Assembly: GCA_951813065.1 (NCBI GenBank)
Contig: CATOTH010000010.1
Coordinates: 302,113-366,112, forward strand
Source: an uncultured Bryobacterales bacterium
GTDB lineage: Bacteria; Acidobacteriota; Terriglobia; Bryobacterales; UBA6623
Length of the DNA: 64,000 bases
Direction of reading: 5' to 3'
Shown here: in pieces, positions 25,090-34,158 of the stretch
Position numbering within the stretch: the stretch's first letter is position 1
Layout: each line of letters opens with the position of its first letter
Notes under the pieces: generated by a model
What the model saw: the letters and a program-made list of their open reading frames with translations, nothing else
Databases searched by the model: none
What the model was told of the DNA's origin: nothing
Program-made: the position numbers and the translations under genes

Positions 25090-26610
25090 ATGAGAACAGC
25101 AATCGCCCTGGGTTCGGCCCTGGCTCTGGCGGCCGTGGCATTCGGCCAGACGGCGACCTACAAGGAACCTCACCGGCCCCAGTTCCACTTCACTCCCCCG
25201 ACCAATTGGACCAACGATCCGAACGGGCTTGTGTATCACGACGGCGAGTGGCATCTCTTCTACCAATACAACCCCTTCGGTGACCGGTGGGGACACATGA
25301 GTTGGGGCCACGCGGTGAGTCCGGACCTGTTTCGCTGGCGGCACCTGGCGGTTGCCATTCCCGAAGCCGAAGAGGTCATGGCATTCTCAGGCAGCGCCGT
25401 CGTCGACAGCCGGAACACATCCGGTTTGGGCCGAGCCGGCAGACCTCCGATGGTCGCGATCTATACCAGCCGGACTAGCGAGGACCAGACGCAATCGATC
25501 GCTTTCAGCCTGGACCGGGGCCGGACATGGACCCAGTACGAAGGCAATCCCGTGCTGGACGTGGAAGATCCCGCGTTTCGCGACCCGAAGGTCTTCTGGC
25601 ACGAGGGGACACAGCGCTGGATCATGGCGGTCGTGCTCGCGAACCAGCGGAAGGTCAGCCTGTATGGATCGCCAGATCTGAAGGCGTGGACGCATCTGAG
25701 CGACTTCGGCCCCGAGGGGGCGCATCCCGTCAGTAACTGGGAGTGCCCGGACCTGTTCGAGCTCCCGGTGGAAGGCGAGCCCGGCGCATCGAAGTGGATT
25801 CTCCAGGTGGATTCGGGCCGGGGGCATCCGTGGACTGGGTCCGGCTGCCAGTACTTCGTGGGTGAGTTCGACGGAGTTCGGTTCACGAACGACAATCCGC
25901 CCGAGACCGCACTCTGGCTGGATTGGGGACGCGATTTCTACGCAGCGCAGTCGTTTGCAGGCGTGCCAACGAACGACGGGAGGCGCATTGTCATCGGCTG
26001 GATCAACAACTGGATGTATGCGAACCGGACGCCTACATCCCCGTGGCGCGGAGCGCAATCGGTCCCGCGCCAGCTGCAGTTGAAGCGATTTCCCGAAGGG
26101 CTGCGGCTGCTGCAGCAACCCGCAAGCGAAATCGAAGGCTTGAGGGGCCGTGCCCTGCGTCTGGACGACCTGTCGGTTCCCGAAGCCAACCGCGCCATCG
26201 ACGACGCGGGATTCCGTGGCGATGTACTGGAGCTCCACGCTGAGATTGAAGTGCGAGACTCCTCGGATGTGGGCTTCCGAATCTTGCGTGGTGCCGGAGA
26301 AACCCTGGTTGGGTTCACAGCCGCGCCGGCCGAGGTCTACGTGGATCGCACGAAGTCCGGCGAGGCCGCCTTTCACGAATCATTTCCCGGCCGGCACTCG
26401 GCCAGGCTGAAGCCGGACAACGGGATCGTGGAACTGCGGATCCTAGTCGATCGCTCGGTTGTCGAGGTCTTTGCCGGCCGCGGCAGGGCGGTGATCACCG
26501 ACCGGGTCTTCCCGCAGCCCAGCAGCGACGGGCTCTCGCTCTATTCGAGAGGAGGCGAGGCCAGAATTGTCAGCCTGAACGCATGGAAACTTCGCTCGGC
26601 GTGGGAGTAG
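25090..26610 (+). CDS. Secreted GH32 fructan/sucrose hydrolase (levanase-type)
   Basis: A 506-residue glycoside hydrolase family 32 enzyme that cleaves beta-fructosides. A signal peptide (residues 1-18, ending AVAFGQ) sends it to the periplasm or outside. The nucleophile Asp is in WTNDPNGLVYHDG (about residues 40-46), the transition-state Asp in FRDPKVFWHE (about 163), and the acid/base Glu in WECPDLFELP (about 218). The C-terminal beta-sandwich (from about 360) ends with LRILVDRSVVEVFAGRGRAVITDR, which is standard. The size and signal fit an exo-levanase/inulinase. The sugar ABC genes at 27.4-29.9 kb may take up the released sugar. Confidence 0.93.
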   Translation: MRTAIALGSALALAAVAFGQTATYKEPHRPQFHFTPPTNWTNDPNGLVYHDGEWHLFYQYNPFGDRWGHMSWGHAVSPDLFRWRHLAVAIPEAEEVMAFSGSAVVDSRNTSGLGRAGRPPMVAIYTSRTSEDQTQSIAFSLDRGRTWTQYEGNPVLDVEDPAFRDPKVFWHEGTQRWIMAVVLANQRKVSLYGSPDLKAWTHLSDFGPEGAHPVSNWECPDLFELPVEGEPGASKWILQVDSGRGHPWTGSGCQYFVGEFDGVRFTNDNPPETALWLDWGRDFYAAQSFAGVPTNDGRRIVIGWINNWMYANRTPTSPWRGAQSVPRQLQLKRFPEGLRLLQQPASEIEGLRGRALRLDDLSVPEANRAIDDAGFRGDVLELHAEIEVRDSSDVGFRILRGAGETLVGFTAAPAEVYVDRTKSGEAAFHESFPGRHSARLKPDNGIVELRILVDRSVVEVFAGRGRAVITDRVFPQPSSDGLSLYSRGGEARIVSLNAWKLRSAWE

Positions 26611-26884
26611 CCGGCAGCTACGAGGGTTCTGTCTCGCCGCAGGCGGGTGCGCTCTTCGCGCCAAGCTGCATTGCCGACGGTCGAGGCCTTCCCAACCCCC
26701 GAATTCCAGTCGTTTCGGGTTACTCCGAGCACTCATGAGACCAGCGTCTCAACTCGTTGTAAGTGTTGATGATGAAGTAATTCCACAACAAGGCACGGCC
26801 CTGTACTCAACCCTTCTTGAGAAATCCGGGCTGGCGCTTGACATCCCCTTCAATAATGCTACCTTTGCCCTCAAGGGAGACATC

Positions 26885-27373
26885 GTGCAACACCCCACGG
26901 CTTGGCGCAGGCCGCTCTTTGCCCTCATCGTTACATTGCTGGTTGTTCCGAATTGTTCCGCGTTGAAGAACGACTGGACCGAGGTCGACAACATCTACGG
27001 ACACAGCCGGATCAAAGTGTGGCTCTTCCCGGATCAAACGGACGGCGAGAAGAAATTCACAGGGAGCTTCGTAGGAGTTACCCCGGACACACTCATCATC
27101 GATGCTGACAAACCGCGCAACAGGCTCAGCATCAGCAAGCAGTCGATCAAACGGGTTGGAGTCGGACGGCGATCCGCGAACAGGGCCTGGTACGCTGTCT
27201 CCTTCTTGACAATCCCACTAGTCTATGTCTCGACGGCATTTGTTGCCGCGCCGTCCTTGATGCTTGTCCTCGGCCCGCGCAACTTCCGCACAATCTACCG
27301 CAACACCGGCAGATCACCGGCCGTGGACCCGAATGACGGACCGCCTGTGGAACTGGTAAAGCCGGATCGATAG
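26885..27373 (+). CDS. Exported or membrane protein of unknown function
   Basis: A 162-residue protein; GTG 26885 follows AAGGGAG and begins a signal-anchor-like stretch (PLFALIVTLLVVPNCSALKNDW). The middle (WTEVDNIYGHSRIKVWLF...FTGSFVGVTPDTLIID...RLSISKQSIKRVGVGRRS) reads as a small beta-rich domain like those that describe how a value is stored or scaled. A second hydrophobic stretch (WYAVSFLTIPLVYVSTAFVAAPSLMLVLG) follows. I recognise no family. A longer frame opens at 26735 but lacks a good start signal. Confidence 0.55.
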   Translation: MQHPTAWRRPLFALIVTLLVVPNCSALKNDWTEVDNIYGHSRIKVWLFPDQTDGEKKFTGSFVGVTPDTLIIDADKPRNRLSISKQSIKRVGVGRRSANRAWYAVSFLTIPLVYVSTAFVAAPSLMLVLGPRNFRTIYRNTGRSPAVDPNDGPPVELVKPDR

Positions 27374-27451
27374 CATTGCCGACGGTCGAGTCCGGCCTGG
27401 CCCCGAATGTGCTAATCTTCCTCTTCTCGCCGGTGCTGCCCCGGCACCCGC

Positions 27452-28906
27452 ATGCTCCTAGAGCTTTCCTCGATCCGCAAGAGCTTCGGTGGAGTCCGTG
27501 CGTTACGGGACGGAAACTTGTCCGTCGCGCCCAGGCAGGTCCATGCCCTGGTCGGTGAGAACGGGGCGGGCAAGTCCACGTTGATGAAGATCGTCGCCGG
27601 CATGCTGCGCCGCGACGGCGGCGACATGCTTTGGAAGGGACGCGTTGTCGATTTCGCCCGGCCCGCTGAAGCCCACGCTCTCGGGATCCACATGGTGCAT
27701 CAGGAATCCCTGCTCGCGCCGCACCTGACCGTATCCGAGAATGTCTTTCTCGGCCGCGAGACACGCCGCGGAGCGCTGCTCGACAGGGTTGGCATGGAGC
27801 GCGCGACGGCTCGGATTCTGGAATCGCATCACTTCCCGCTACAAGCGAACTGGACGGTGGAGAAGCTGAGTCCCGCCCAGAAGCAGATCGTCGAGATTTG
27901 CCGGGCACTGCACGGCGAGCCTTCGATGCTGATCTTCGACGAGCCGACGTCGTCCCTTTCGGACACCGAAGCGGCCGAGGTCTTCCGAACCGTGCGTGAG
28001 CTCCGCGACCGCGGGATCGGCATCGTCTACATCACGCACAGGCTTGGAGAGCTCGACGAGATTGCGGATGACGTCACCGTCCTGAGGGACGGCGAGACGG
28101 TCCACAGTTGTCCAGCCGACGAGGTGTCGACCCGGGAGATCGTGCATCACATGGTCGGACGCGACGTTGCGGCGATCTATGACCGGGACAAGCTCGCACC
28201 AGGAGAAGTGCGGCTCAAGGTCGACGTTCCCGGCGTGGCCTTGGAGGTGCGGGCGGGCGAGATCGTTGGCATCGCGGGTTTGATGGGCGCGGGCCGGACC
28301 GAGGTATGCGAGACGATATTCGGCATCACGCCGGCCAAGGAAGGATCGATCGCCGTGAATGGTGTGGAGCGCAACATCCAGTCGCCGCACGGCGCCGTCG
28401 AGGCGGGTATCGCGCTCGTGACTGAGGACCGGCAGCGAACCGGACTGGCGATCAAGCTACCCGTTCGCACCAACGTCACCCTGGCCAATATGGAAGCGGT
28501 CTGCACGGGCGGCGTCGTGCAGGCCGGCAAGGAGCGGCGCGTGGCAGAGGACTACCAAACGCGGCTAAGGATGCAGGTCGACAACGTGGAGCAGAGCGCA
28601 TGGCAGTTGAGCGGGGGCAACCAGCAAAAGGTCGTCATTGCCAAGTGGCTGTTCCGTGATACCGACATCGTGCTATTCGACGAGCCGACGCGGGGTATCG
28701 ATGTCGGCGCGAAGGCCGAGGTGTTCGCGCTGATGGACGAGATGGCCCGCGAGGGTAAGGCCATTGTGATGGTGAGTTCCGAATTGCCCGAACTGCTGCA
28801 AGTGGCGGACCGCATCCTCGTGATGCGCGAAGGGTCGGTCGTCGCGGAGTTGCCGCGCGAAACCACGCAGCAGGAAATCATGCACCATGCGGCCGTGGGG
28901 CACTGA
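27452..28906 (+). CDS. Sugar ABC transporter, dual ATP-binding protein (RbsA/MglA-like)
   Basis: A 484-residue protein with two ABC ATPase domains, the layout of ribose/galactose/xylose-type importers. The first domain has Walker A GENGAGKST (about residues 36-44), a reduced signature LSPAQKQI, Walker B LIFDEPTSSL. The second has LMGAGRTEV in place of a canonical Walker A, as is usual in this family, signature LSGGNQQK (about 386), Walker B VLFDEPTRGIDVG and switch His-free SSELPEL. It powers uptake at the inner membrane with the permease that follows 16 nt downstream. No periplasmic binding protein is encoded nearby. Confidence 0.92.
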   Translation: MLLELSSIRKSFGGVRALRDGNLSVAPRQVHALVGENGAGKSTLMKIVAGMLRRDGGDMLWKGRVVDFARPAEAHALGIHMVHQESLLAPHLTVSENVFLGRETRRGALLDRVGMERATARILESHHFPLQANWTVEKLSPAQKQIVEICRALHGEPSMLIFDEPTSSLSDTEAAEVFRTVRELRDRGIGIVYITHRLGELDEIADDVTVLRDGETVHSCPADEVSTREIVHHMVGRDVAAIYDRDKLAPGEVRLKVDVPGVALEVRAGEIVGIAGLMGAGRTEVCETIFGITPAKEGSIAVNGVERNIQSPHGAVEAGIALVTEDRQRTGLAIKLPVRTNVTLANMEAVCTGGVVQAGKERRVAEDYQTRLRMQVDNVEQSAWQLSGGNQQKVVIAKWLFRDTDIVLFDEPTRGIDVGAKAEVFALMDEMAREGKAIVMVSSELPELLQVADRILVMREGSVVAELPRETTQQEIMHHAAVGH

Positions 28907-28922
28907 CGGGGGCGACGAGTTC

Positions 28923-29864
28923 ATGCGAAATCGATCTCAAGCGATTCAACGGCTGCTGCCGTTCATCAGCTTGGCGCTGCTATTCGTGGTGCTCTCGATC
29001 GCATCGCCGTACTTCCTGACGGCCACCAATCTTTCGAGCGTGATCCGACAGACCGCTGTCATCAACATCATGGCCTTGGGCATGACGCTGGTGATCGTTT
29101 CCGGCGGCATAGACCTTTCGGTGGGCTCGATTCTCGCCTTTTCCGGAGTGATCGGCACGATGACCATGGTCGGAACCGGCTCAGTGCCGCTGGGCATCGG
29201 TGTCGGAATCGTCTGTGGAACGCTGTGGGGGTGCGCGAATGGCCTGATGATCTCGATGTTACGGATCCCTCCCTTCATCGTGACCCTGGGAACGCTTGGC
29301 ATCGTGCGCGGGCTCACGCTCGTGATCTCTGGCGGATTGCCGGTCGTGGGCCTGCCCAAGGAGCATGGATTCCTCGGCGAAGGCACGATCGGTCCGGCGC
29401 CGTTCGTCCTGGTCGTGCTGGTGGGCTGCGCAGTACTGACCCACTTCGCATTGCACGGCACCAAGCTCGGGCGTTACACGTACGCGATCGGCAGCAACGA
29501 AGCCGCGGCCGTGTACGCTGGCATCCCGGTCGCCCGCTACAAGGTTGCGATTTACGCGATTTGCGGCTTGCTCACGGGTGTCGCCGGAATGATCGAAACA
29601 TCGCGTCTGATGACTGGCCAGCCTACCGCCGGCGTGTCGTACGAACTGCAGGTGATCGCGGCGGTGGTGATCGGGGGCGGCAGCCTGACCGGAGGTGCTG
29701 GTACCGTCATTGGCACCTTGATTGGGGCCTTCATAATGGGCTTGCTGTCGAACGGCAGCGATCTGCTGGGTGTCAACCCTTACTGGCAGCAGGTGATCAT
29801 CGGCGCCATCATCATTCTTGCCGTGGCTCTCGATGAAGCACGCAAGCGTCGGTTCTCCACATAG
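28923..29864 (+). CDS. Sugar ABC transporter permease (RbsC-like)
   Basis: A 313-residue inner-membrane permease with about 8-10 hydrophobic segments. The family motifs MALGMTLVIVSGGIDLSVGSILAFSG and GLLTGVAGMIETSRLMTGQPTAGVSYELQVIAAVVIGGGSLTGGAGT are diagnostic of the RbsC/XylH type. ATG 28923 is chosen over an upstream overlapping start because it begins a typical N-terminus (RNRSQAIQRLLPFISLALLFVVLS). It is co-transcribed with the dual ATPase. Confidence 0.92.
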   Translation: MRNRSQAIQRLLPFISLALLFVVLSIASPYFLTATNLSSVIRQTAVINIMALGMTLVIVSGGIDLSVGSILAFSGVIGTMTMVGTGSVPLGIGVGIVCGTLWGCANGLMISMLRIPPFIVTLGTLGIVRGLTLVISGGLPVVGLPKEHGFLGEGTIGPAPFVLVVLVGCAVLTHFALHGTKLGRYTYAIGSNEAAAVYAGIPVARYKVAIYAICGLLTGVAGMIETSRLMTGQPTAGVSYELQVIAAVVIGGGSLTGGAGTVIGTLIGAFIMGLLSNGSDLLGVNPYWQQVIIGAIIILAVALDEARKRRFST

Positions 29865-29924
29865 TCCGGGCTGGCGAGTGTGTTTCTCCGCCCGGCCAGC
29901 CGCGCTCAGCGGCACGGATGCGGG

Positions 29925-29940
29925 TAGAATCGTACCGTCA
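29925..29940 (+). promoter_or_regulatory. Possible short-leader promoter
   Basis: TAGAAT at 29925-29930, nine bases before ATG 29940, no Shine-Dalgarno. Confidence 0.35.
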
Positions 29941-30815
29941 TGGTTGGCCGAATGACCGCGCACCGCGCGCTCGCCCGAACCCTGGATTCCGAGTCCCTGT
30001 CTGGGCGGGTTGGCAGCAATCGCGTCCGCCTTGTGGTCGCGGCGGGCTTCGTTTCGCTGGTGGTTCCCGTCCTTGGCCCAGCTCAGGACGGCGGAGCAAA
30101 TCGGACCTGGGACGGCAGGCCCGACTTGAACGGAATCTGGCAGGCGATCGGCACGGCCCACTGGAACCTGGAAGATCACCCGGCTGCTCCGGGTCACCCC
30201 GACTTGGGCGCGATCGGCGCGATCCCTCCCGGCCAGGGAGTTGTCCTGGGAGGTCCGATTCCCTATCTCGATGCGGCCCGGGAGCAGCGAGAGCAAAATT
30301 TCGAGACCCGGATGACCAACGATCCCGAGGCAAAGTGTTTTCTGCCCGGGGTGCCGCGCGCCACCTACTTGCCGTATCCCTTCCAAATCGTCCAAGGCGA
30401 CAGGAAGATCATGATCGTCTACGGCTTCGCCGAAGCCAATCGGACGATCCACATGGACAAGGAGAATCCAGAGTCCCCGCCTCTGGATAGCTGGATGGGC
30501 CGTTCGCACGGCCGGTGGGACGGAGACACCCTCGTCGTCGACGTGGAAGGCTTCAACGGGGAGGCTTGGTTAGACCGAGCGGGCAACTTTGCCAGTTCCT
30601 CCCTCAAGGTGCGGGAACGGTATACTCCGTTCGGGAGAAACGCCATCCTCTACGAGGCGACGATCGAGGATCCGACGGTGTTCAGCCGACCATGGACGAT
30701 TCGTCTTCCGCTGTACAGGCGCCTTGAGGAGAATGCCAGAGTGTTGGAGTTCAAGTGCGTTGAGTTTGCCGAAGACCTGGTTTACGGCCACCTGCGCAGG
30801 GAGCCGACCCGTTGA
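29940..30815 (+). CDS. Secreted protein, 'GDTLVVDV...' family
   Basis: A 291-residue protein with an N-terminal hydrophobic segment (VRLVVAAGFVSLVVPVLGPAQ, about residues 28-48) that looks like a signal peptide with a long n-region. It shares with the genes at 30841 and 33097 the order: RPDLNGIWQA, a Cys-containing PEAKCFLPGVPRATYLPYPFQI, then SWMGRSHGRWDGDTLVVDVEGFNGEAWLDRAG, then LKVRERYTPFGRNAILYEATIEDPTVFSRPWTI. This family is abundant as 'hypothetical protein' in Acidobacteriota and marine proteobacteria; function unknown. First gene of a same-strand group of four exported proteins. Confidence 0.7.
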   Translation: MVGRMTAHRALARTLDSESLSGRVGSNRVRLVVAAGFVSLVVPVLGPAQDGGANRTWDGRPDLNGIWQAIGTAHWNLEDHPAAPGHPDLGAIGAIPPGQGVVLGGPIPYLDAAREQREQNFETRMTNDPEAKCFLPGVPRATYLPYPFQIVQGDRKIMIVYGFAEANRTIHMDKENPESPPLDSWMGRSHGRWDGDTLVVDVEGFNGEAWLDRAGNFASSSLKVRERYTPFGRNAILYEATIEDPTVFSRPWTIRLPLYRRLEENARVLEFKCVEFAEDLVYGHLRREPTR

Positions 30816-30840
30816 GATGGCATGGCCAGGGAGGACGCGT

Positions 30841-32577
30841 ATGAGTTCCGCCTCTAGGTTGGCCGTGTGGGCCGCGATCGGCCTCTTGGGCGCCACGTCC
30901 GCTGGGGCTGCCAGCTTCCACCACCTTCGCATCATCTCCCCCAGTCCGTTAGAAGCCGTGGCCTGGTATGCACGGCACTTGGACTGCGATGAGGTGCCGG
31001 ACCGAACTGACGCGGTCGCCTGCAGCGGCATCGAACTGATTTTTGTCGCGATGCCGACGATGGGCAGCACGCAGGGAACCGGAGTGAACCACGTTGCGTT
31101 CTCGTACGCCGATCTCGCGTCCAAGATGGCCGAACTCGAAGCCGTCGGCGTCCGCGGCTCGGGCGTCCGCCTCCAGCGCTCCGACGACGGGTCCACCTTG
31201 CGTGATGTCGCCGGGATGTTCAAGCACGGCTTCCTGTTCGACCCGTGGGGCACGCGCATCGAGCTGGTGGAGGATCCCGCGCGCCTCGGATTTCACCACG
31301 TGCATCTCAGTGCCTCCGATCCGGCCGCAACATTGCGCTGGTACCGGCAAGTGCTGGGCGGCGATCCGGATCCGCTTCACGGCGCGGACGGCGGTCTGCG
31401 GCTCGAGGGCCGCTGGCTACTGGCGTCTCGGCACCTCGACGGAGCGCCCGCCGCTACCCGGGGGAGAGCGATTACCCACGTCGCATTCTCCGTACCGGAC
31501 CTTGGCACCGAAGCGGTGCGAATGCGCCGCGGCGGGGTCGAGTTCGAGGGCGAGCCGGCCGCGCCTCCCAACGGGCGCACCTCGGCGAAGCGAGCGTTCG
31601 CCCAGGGACCCGACAACGTGACGGTTGCCTTTGTGGAGCCCGGATACGCCGGTGTCGAGGCCGCGCGGAGCGCCTCCGGGGGTGTCGAGACCCGGAGGGA
31701 ACCGTACGAGCCTCCGAGGACGCCGTGGGGCGAGCCGGATCTCCAAGGCGTTTGGACCGGAAACGCCGCGCATGGCATTCCCCTGGAACGGCCGGCCAAC
31801 TTGGAGGGCGTCGAGTCGCTGACCGCCGAGCAGGCAGCAGCGCGTCGCGAGCGCGGCACCCTTGGCAGCATATGGGGCTACGAGCGCGAGTGGCGGGACA
31901 CGACCCTGGGATATGACAAGATGGCGCCGTCCACCCAGGTCGCGATGATCGTCGACCCGCCCGACGGCAGGCTTCCCGCGATGACCCCCGAAGGCAAGCG
32001 CCTGGCAGCGCAGGCCCAGGTGGCCCGGAGGAGGGTTCTAGCGCGGCCCCCGGCAGGCCCCGAAGACCTCACGCCGTATGTCCGCTGCATCACGCGTGGA
32101 TTGCCGGGGATGATGTTTCCGGGGATATACAACAACGGGCTGCAGATTTCCCAGGGGCCGGGAAACGTGGTGATTCTCAAGGAGATGATTCACGAGGCTC
32201 GCGTGGTCCCGACTGAGCCAAGAGATCCGGTCGGTCCGGAACTCACTTCCTGGCTCGGCGACCCTCAGGGTCGCTGGGAAGGCGACACGCTGGTTGTCGA
32301 GACTCATCGCTTCAACGGTCGCAGCCCTGTTCGCGGCTCAAGCGCTGCCATGAAGCTGACGGAGCGCTTCACACGGGTTGGTCCGACCAAGCTGGCTTAC
32401 GAGTTCACCGTTGACGATCCGACCGTCTGGGTGCAGCCCTGGACCGCGGCGTTCGCATTCGATCTGGACGACGAGCAGTACGAACTCGTGGAGTACGCGT
32501 GCCACGAAGGCAACTACGGCATGTTCAACATTCTCAGTGGCGCTCGAGCCAAGGATAGGGCGGCGACCGGTCGCTGA
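30841..32577 (+). CDS. Exported fusion: two VOC (glyoxalase-like) domains plus family core
   Basis: A 578-residue protein; ATG 30841 follows CAGGGAGG. The signal peptide (LAVWAAIGLLGATSAGA) is followed by two VOC domains: residues about 25-150 (FHHLRIISPSPLEAVAWYARHL, NHVAFSYAD, RIELVEDP) and about 150-270 (FHHVHLSASDPAATLRWYRQVLGG, ITHVAFSVPD, VTVAFVEPG). Metal-ligand-type His and Glu are visible in the first; the second ends with Glu in FVEP. From about residue 290 the same core as the neighbours follows (PRTPWGEPDLQGVWTG ... RWEGDTLVVETHRFNG ... LVEYACHEGNYGMFNILSGAR). Extracytoplasmic VOC proteins are uncommon. The fusion suggests the core acts on the same small molecule; that is inference. 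Confidence 0.78.
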   Translation: MSSASRLAVWAAIGLLGATSAGAASFHHLRIISPSPLEAVAWYARHLDCDEVPDRTDAVACSGIELIFVAMPTMGSTQGTGVNHVAFSYADLASKMAELEAVGVRGSGVRLQRSDDGSTLRDVAGMFKHGFLFDPWGTRIELVEDPARLGFHHVHLSASDPAATLRWYRQVLGGDPDPLHGADGGLRLEGRWLLASRHLDGAPAATRGRAITHVAFSVPDLGTEAVRMRRGGVEFEGEPAAPPNGRTSAKRAFAQGPDNVTVAFVEPGYAGVEAARSASGGVETRREPYEPPRTPWGEPDLQGVWTGNAAHGIPLERPANLEGVESLTAEQAAARRERGTLGSIWGYEREWRDTTLGYDKMAPSTQVAMIVDPPDGRLPAMTPEGKRLAAQAQVARRRVLARPPAGPEDLTPYVRCITRGLPGMMFPGIYNNGLQISQGPGNVVILKEMIHEARVVPTEPRDPVGPELTSWLGDPQGRWEGDTLVVETHRFNGRSPVRGSSAAMKLTERFTRVGPTKLAYEFTVDDPTVWVQPWTAAFAFDLDDEQYELVEYACHEGNYGMFNILSGARAKDRAATGR

Positions 32578-32591
32578 AGGAGGGAGTCTTG

Positions 32592-33011
32592 ATGCGGAAG
32601 GCAGTAGCGATCGCTTGCGCCGGAACTTGCCTTGGAGCATTCGTCTTGCTAGGCCCGGCGGTTGCGCATCATGCGTTCTCGTCCGAGTTCGATGCCACGA
32701 AACCGGTCCGGTTGCGCGGAAAGATCACCAAGATGGAGTGGATCAACCCGCACGCTTGGATTCACATCGAGGTCACGGACGACAAGGGGGTTGCCGAGAA
32801 CTGGATGATTGAGGCGGGCCCGCCGGGCGCGTTGGTCCGGCGGGGCTGGCGCAAGGACTCGGTCAAACCGGGAGTCGAGGTGCTCGTCGAGGGTTACCGC
32901 GCGATTGACGGCAGCAACAAGGCGAACGGTCGCGATGTCACACTGCCCGACGGCACCCGGCTCTTCGCCGGATCCTCCGGTACCGGAGCGCCGTATGATG
33001 AGCCACGGTGA
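32592..33011 (+). CDS. DUF6152 family exported protein
   Basis: A 139-residue protein; ATG 32592 follows GGAGGGAG. Signal peptide MRKAVAIACAGTCLGAFVLLGPAVA, then AHHAFSSEFDATKPVRLRGKITKMEWINPHAWIHIEV, the signature of DUF6152, and WMIEAGPPGALVRRGWRKDSVKPGVEVLVEGYRA. Small beta-barrel-like periplasmic proteins of unknown function, regularly found next to the family core seen at 29940, 30841 and 33097. It sits 14 nt after the VOC fusion. Confidence 0.85.
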   Translation: MRKAVAIACAGTCLGAFVLLGPAVAHHAFSSEFDATKPVRLRGKITKMEWINPHAWIHIEVTDDKGVAENWMIEAGPPGALVRRGWRKDSVKPGVEVLVEGYRAIDGSNKANGRDVTLPDGTRLFAGSSGTGAPYDEPR

Positions 33012-33096
33012 TGGAAACCGCTTGTCGCTTGAAACTGGCTGCTGCGACCGTGCGGAGGTTTGAGGCCACGCTACACGAGTGGGAAGGAGATCGAGC

Positions 33097-34095
33097 ATGA
33101 TGTCAAGCCGATACCTGATCGTAGGTGCCATCACGGCGGTTGCCGGCTTCCTCGGACCTGTTGCAGTTGCGCAGGACGCCGGTTGGGTCTTGCCGCGGAC
33201 GCCTTGGGGGGATCCCGATTTGCAAGGAGTCTGGACGAACGAGACGATCACGCCTTTCGAGCGGCCTGCACACCAAGAGGACAAGACGGTCTTGTCCGAG
33301 GACGAGGCCGCTGCGATCGAGACAGGCGTTGCTCAGAGGCGCATCGCATCGGACGGCACCTCGCCGCCCGGAACGGTGGGCGGGTACAACCAGGTCTGGC
33401 TGGATTCCGGGACCAGGTTCCTTTCGACCCGCCAAACCTCTCTCGTGGTCGATCCGCCGAACGGCCGAGTGCCGACCCGGCCGTCGGCCGAGGAAAAGCG
33501 GGACTACAACCGTGCCCGCCAAGGCGATTCCTACGAGTACATGAGCGTGTGGGACCGCTGCATATCCCGCGGGGTTCCCGGATCGATCTTTCCGGCCGGC
33601 TACAACAACGCGTACCGCATCCTGCAAACTCCCCACCATGTCGCGATCCTCTACGAAATGATTCACGACGCTCGCATCATCCCGCTCAGGAGCGGCGGCC
33701 ACGTGGACGAGGAGATCCGCCTCTGGATGGGCGACTCGCGTGGGCGCTGGGAGGGTGACACGCTTGTGGTCGAGGTGCGCAACTTCACCGACAAGGGCTG
33801 GATTGCGTCCAATTCCGCATCCCGGCGCATCAAGGGCATTCCCCAGACCGAGGATCTGCTGGTTGTGGAGCGCTTCAGGCGGGTCAGCGCCGATACGATC
33901 GAATACGAAGTCACTGTCGAAGACCCACCGATCTATACGCGACCGTGGAAGATCGCGATGCCGTTGACCCGGGATCCAGGGTATGACCTCTACGAGTACG
34001 CCTGCCACGAGGGCAACAGGGCAGTCGAACTCATCCTGGGCGGTGCCCGCGCCTCGGAGCGTGCGGCCACGGAGACTGCTCGGGATGTACCCTGA
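33097..34095 (+). CDS. Secreted protein, 'GDTLVVEV...' family
   Basis: A 332-residue protein; ATG 33097 follows GGAAGGAG. The signal peptide ends at PVAVAQDAG. The core is complete: PRTPWGDPDLQGVWTNETITPFERP, VWDRCISRGVPGSIFPAGYNNAYRI, EMIHDARIIPL, WMGDSRGRWEGDTLVVEVRNFTDKGWI, LLVVERFRRVSADTIEYEVTVEDPPIYTRPW, LYEYACHEGNRAVELILGGAR. It is closest to the C-terminal half of the VOC fusion, suggesting duplication in place. No catalytic motif known to me. Confidence 0.75.
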   Translation: MMSSRYLIVGAITAVAGFLGPVAVAQDAGWVLPRTPWGDPDLQGVWTNETITPFERPAHQEDKTVLSEDEAAAIETGVAQRRIASDGTSPPGTVGGYNQVWLDSGTRFLSTRQTSLVVDPPNGRVPTRPSAEEKRDYNRARQGDSYEYMSVWDRCISRGVPGSIFPAGYNNAYRILQTPHHVAILYEMIHDARIIPLRSGGHVDEEIRLWMGDSRGRWEGDTLVVEVRNFTDKGWIASNSASRRIKGIPQTEDLLVVERFRRVSADTIEYEVTVEDPPIYTRPWKIAMPLTRDPGYDLYEYACHEGNRAVELILGGARASERAATETARDVP

Positions 34096-34158
34096 TCTGC
34101 GGGCAGCCAGTGCTGCCCGCCTGCCGGGCCGGTTCCGATCCCGCGATCCGGTTGCCGA

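Noticed and set aside
29259..30509. 416-codon minus-strand frame opposite the permease and secreted protein
   Set aside because: Spans the end of one real gene and the start of another on the other strand; composition is that of antisense high-GC sequence.
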